This document shows, piece after piece, positions 5,402 through 5,523 of a DNA stretch of 5,523 nucleotides. The DNA is from Propionibacteriaceae bacterium (lineage in GTDB: Bacteria; Actinomycetota; Actinomycetes; Propionibacteriales; Propionibacteriaceae): the NCBI GenBank assembly GCA_020438595.1, contig JAGQUI010000206.1, forward strand, positions 1-5,523, in the 5' to 3' direction. The notes beneath the pieces are model-generated. The model was not told the DNA's origin and made no database searches. It saw only the letters and a list, made by a program, of their open reading frames with translations. Position 1 is the first letter of the stretch, and every line of letters starts with the position of its first letter. Made by a program: the position numbers and the translations under genes.

Positions 5402-5416
5402 CGCGGCTCCGCCGCG
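5402..5416 (+). terminator. GC-rich hairpin downstream of the GNAT gene
   Basis: CGCGGC-TCC-GCCGCG is a perfect six-pair stem with a three-base loop, starting 12 bp after the GNAT stop codon. There is no T-tract, so it would be a non-canonical actinobacterial-type terminator. It could also be the first part of the repeat-rich element that follows. Confidence 0.4.
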
Positions 5417-5450
5417 AGGCCGGCGGCCACGCTCCCGGGGCCCTTCGTGA

Positions 5451-5468
5451 CGCTCGCTGGCGCTCGCT
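5451..5468. repeat. CGCTCGCT direct repeat, two copies 10 bp apart
   Basis: CGCTCGCT occurs at 5451-5458 and 5461-5468, separated by GG. It immediately precedes the 30-bp repeat pair, and the whole 5402-5523 stretch looks like a mosaic of short GC-rich repeats rather than coding sequence. Confidence 0.6.
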
Positions 5469-5523
5469 CCTCAGGGACCGGTCAGAAGAGGGCCCGCGCC
5501 TCAGGGACCGGTCAGAAGAGGGC
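5464..5523. repeat. Two tandem 30-bp direct repeats at the right edge
   Basis: Positions 5464-5493 and 5494-5523 agree at 28 of 30 bases; the last 25 bases of each (5469-5493 and 5499-5523) are identical. Each unit contains the 8-bp palindrome GACCGGTC (5476-5483 and 5506-5513). The window stops exactly at the end of the second unit, so more copies may follow. No open frame with family features crosses this region. It may be a tandem repeat array or a dispersed intergenic repeat. Confidence 0.85.

Noticed and set aside
5464..5523. CRISPR array
   Set aside because: The two 30-bp units directly adjoin. With only the identical 25 bp counted as repeat, the spacer would be five bases, far too short, and there are no cas genes.
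1..5523. A phage, toxin-antitoxin or defence island
   Set aside because: All six genes belong to recognisable metabolic, transport, envelope, division or acetylation families. No nuclease, integrase, transposase, helicase or toxin signature is visible.

Overview
The window is very GC-rich, with GC-biased third codon positions, GTG as well as ATG starts, and long open frames antisense to real genes. One product is a good match to SepX/GlpR, a division protein known from Actinobacteria. Together these point to a high-GC actinobacterium. A member of the Pseudonocardiaceae or a near relative is a guess from general sequence style, not something the sequence proves.

Layout, left to right: (1) 1-2045, minus strand. 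A three-gene transport and salvage operon is transcribed right to left: a nucleoside hydrolase, a substrate-binding membrane (S) subunit of an energy-coupling factor (ECF) importer, and the first 45 codons of the ECF T subunit, which runs off the left edge. (2) 2046-2251. A divergent control region holds a likely promoter for the hydrolase operon and a compact promoter facing right. (3) 2252-2992, plus strand. A small three-helix membrane protein of the SepX/GlpR divisome family, followed at once by a perfect 14-bp palindrome. (4) 3070-4065, plus strand. A PfkB/ribokinase-family kinase. (5) 4049-4801, minus strand. A YdcF-type (DUF218) membrane protein whose 3' end overlaps the kinase tail by 17 bp. 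(6) 4802-4858. A 57-bp divergent spacer. (7) 4859-5389, plus strand. A GNAT acetyltransferase. (8) 5390-5523. Non-coding sequence with a hairpin and two near-identical 30-bp direct repeats that reach the right edge.

The clearest functional unit is the left operon. An ECF importer would bring in a nucleoside or related compound, and the cytoplasmic hydrolase would split it into base and ribose. The PfkB kinase could phosphorylate the sugar, but it is on the other strand behind an unrelated gene, so this link is only suggestive. The remaining genes look like independent housekeeping functions. Three genes (glpR, ydcF-like, GNAT) have a -10-like hexamer exactly six bases before the start codon, which suggests leaderless transcripts. 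I see no phage, transposase, CRISPR, tRNA or rRNA genes and no recognisable defence system.
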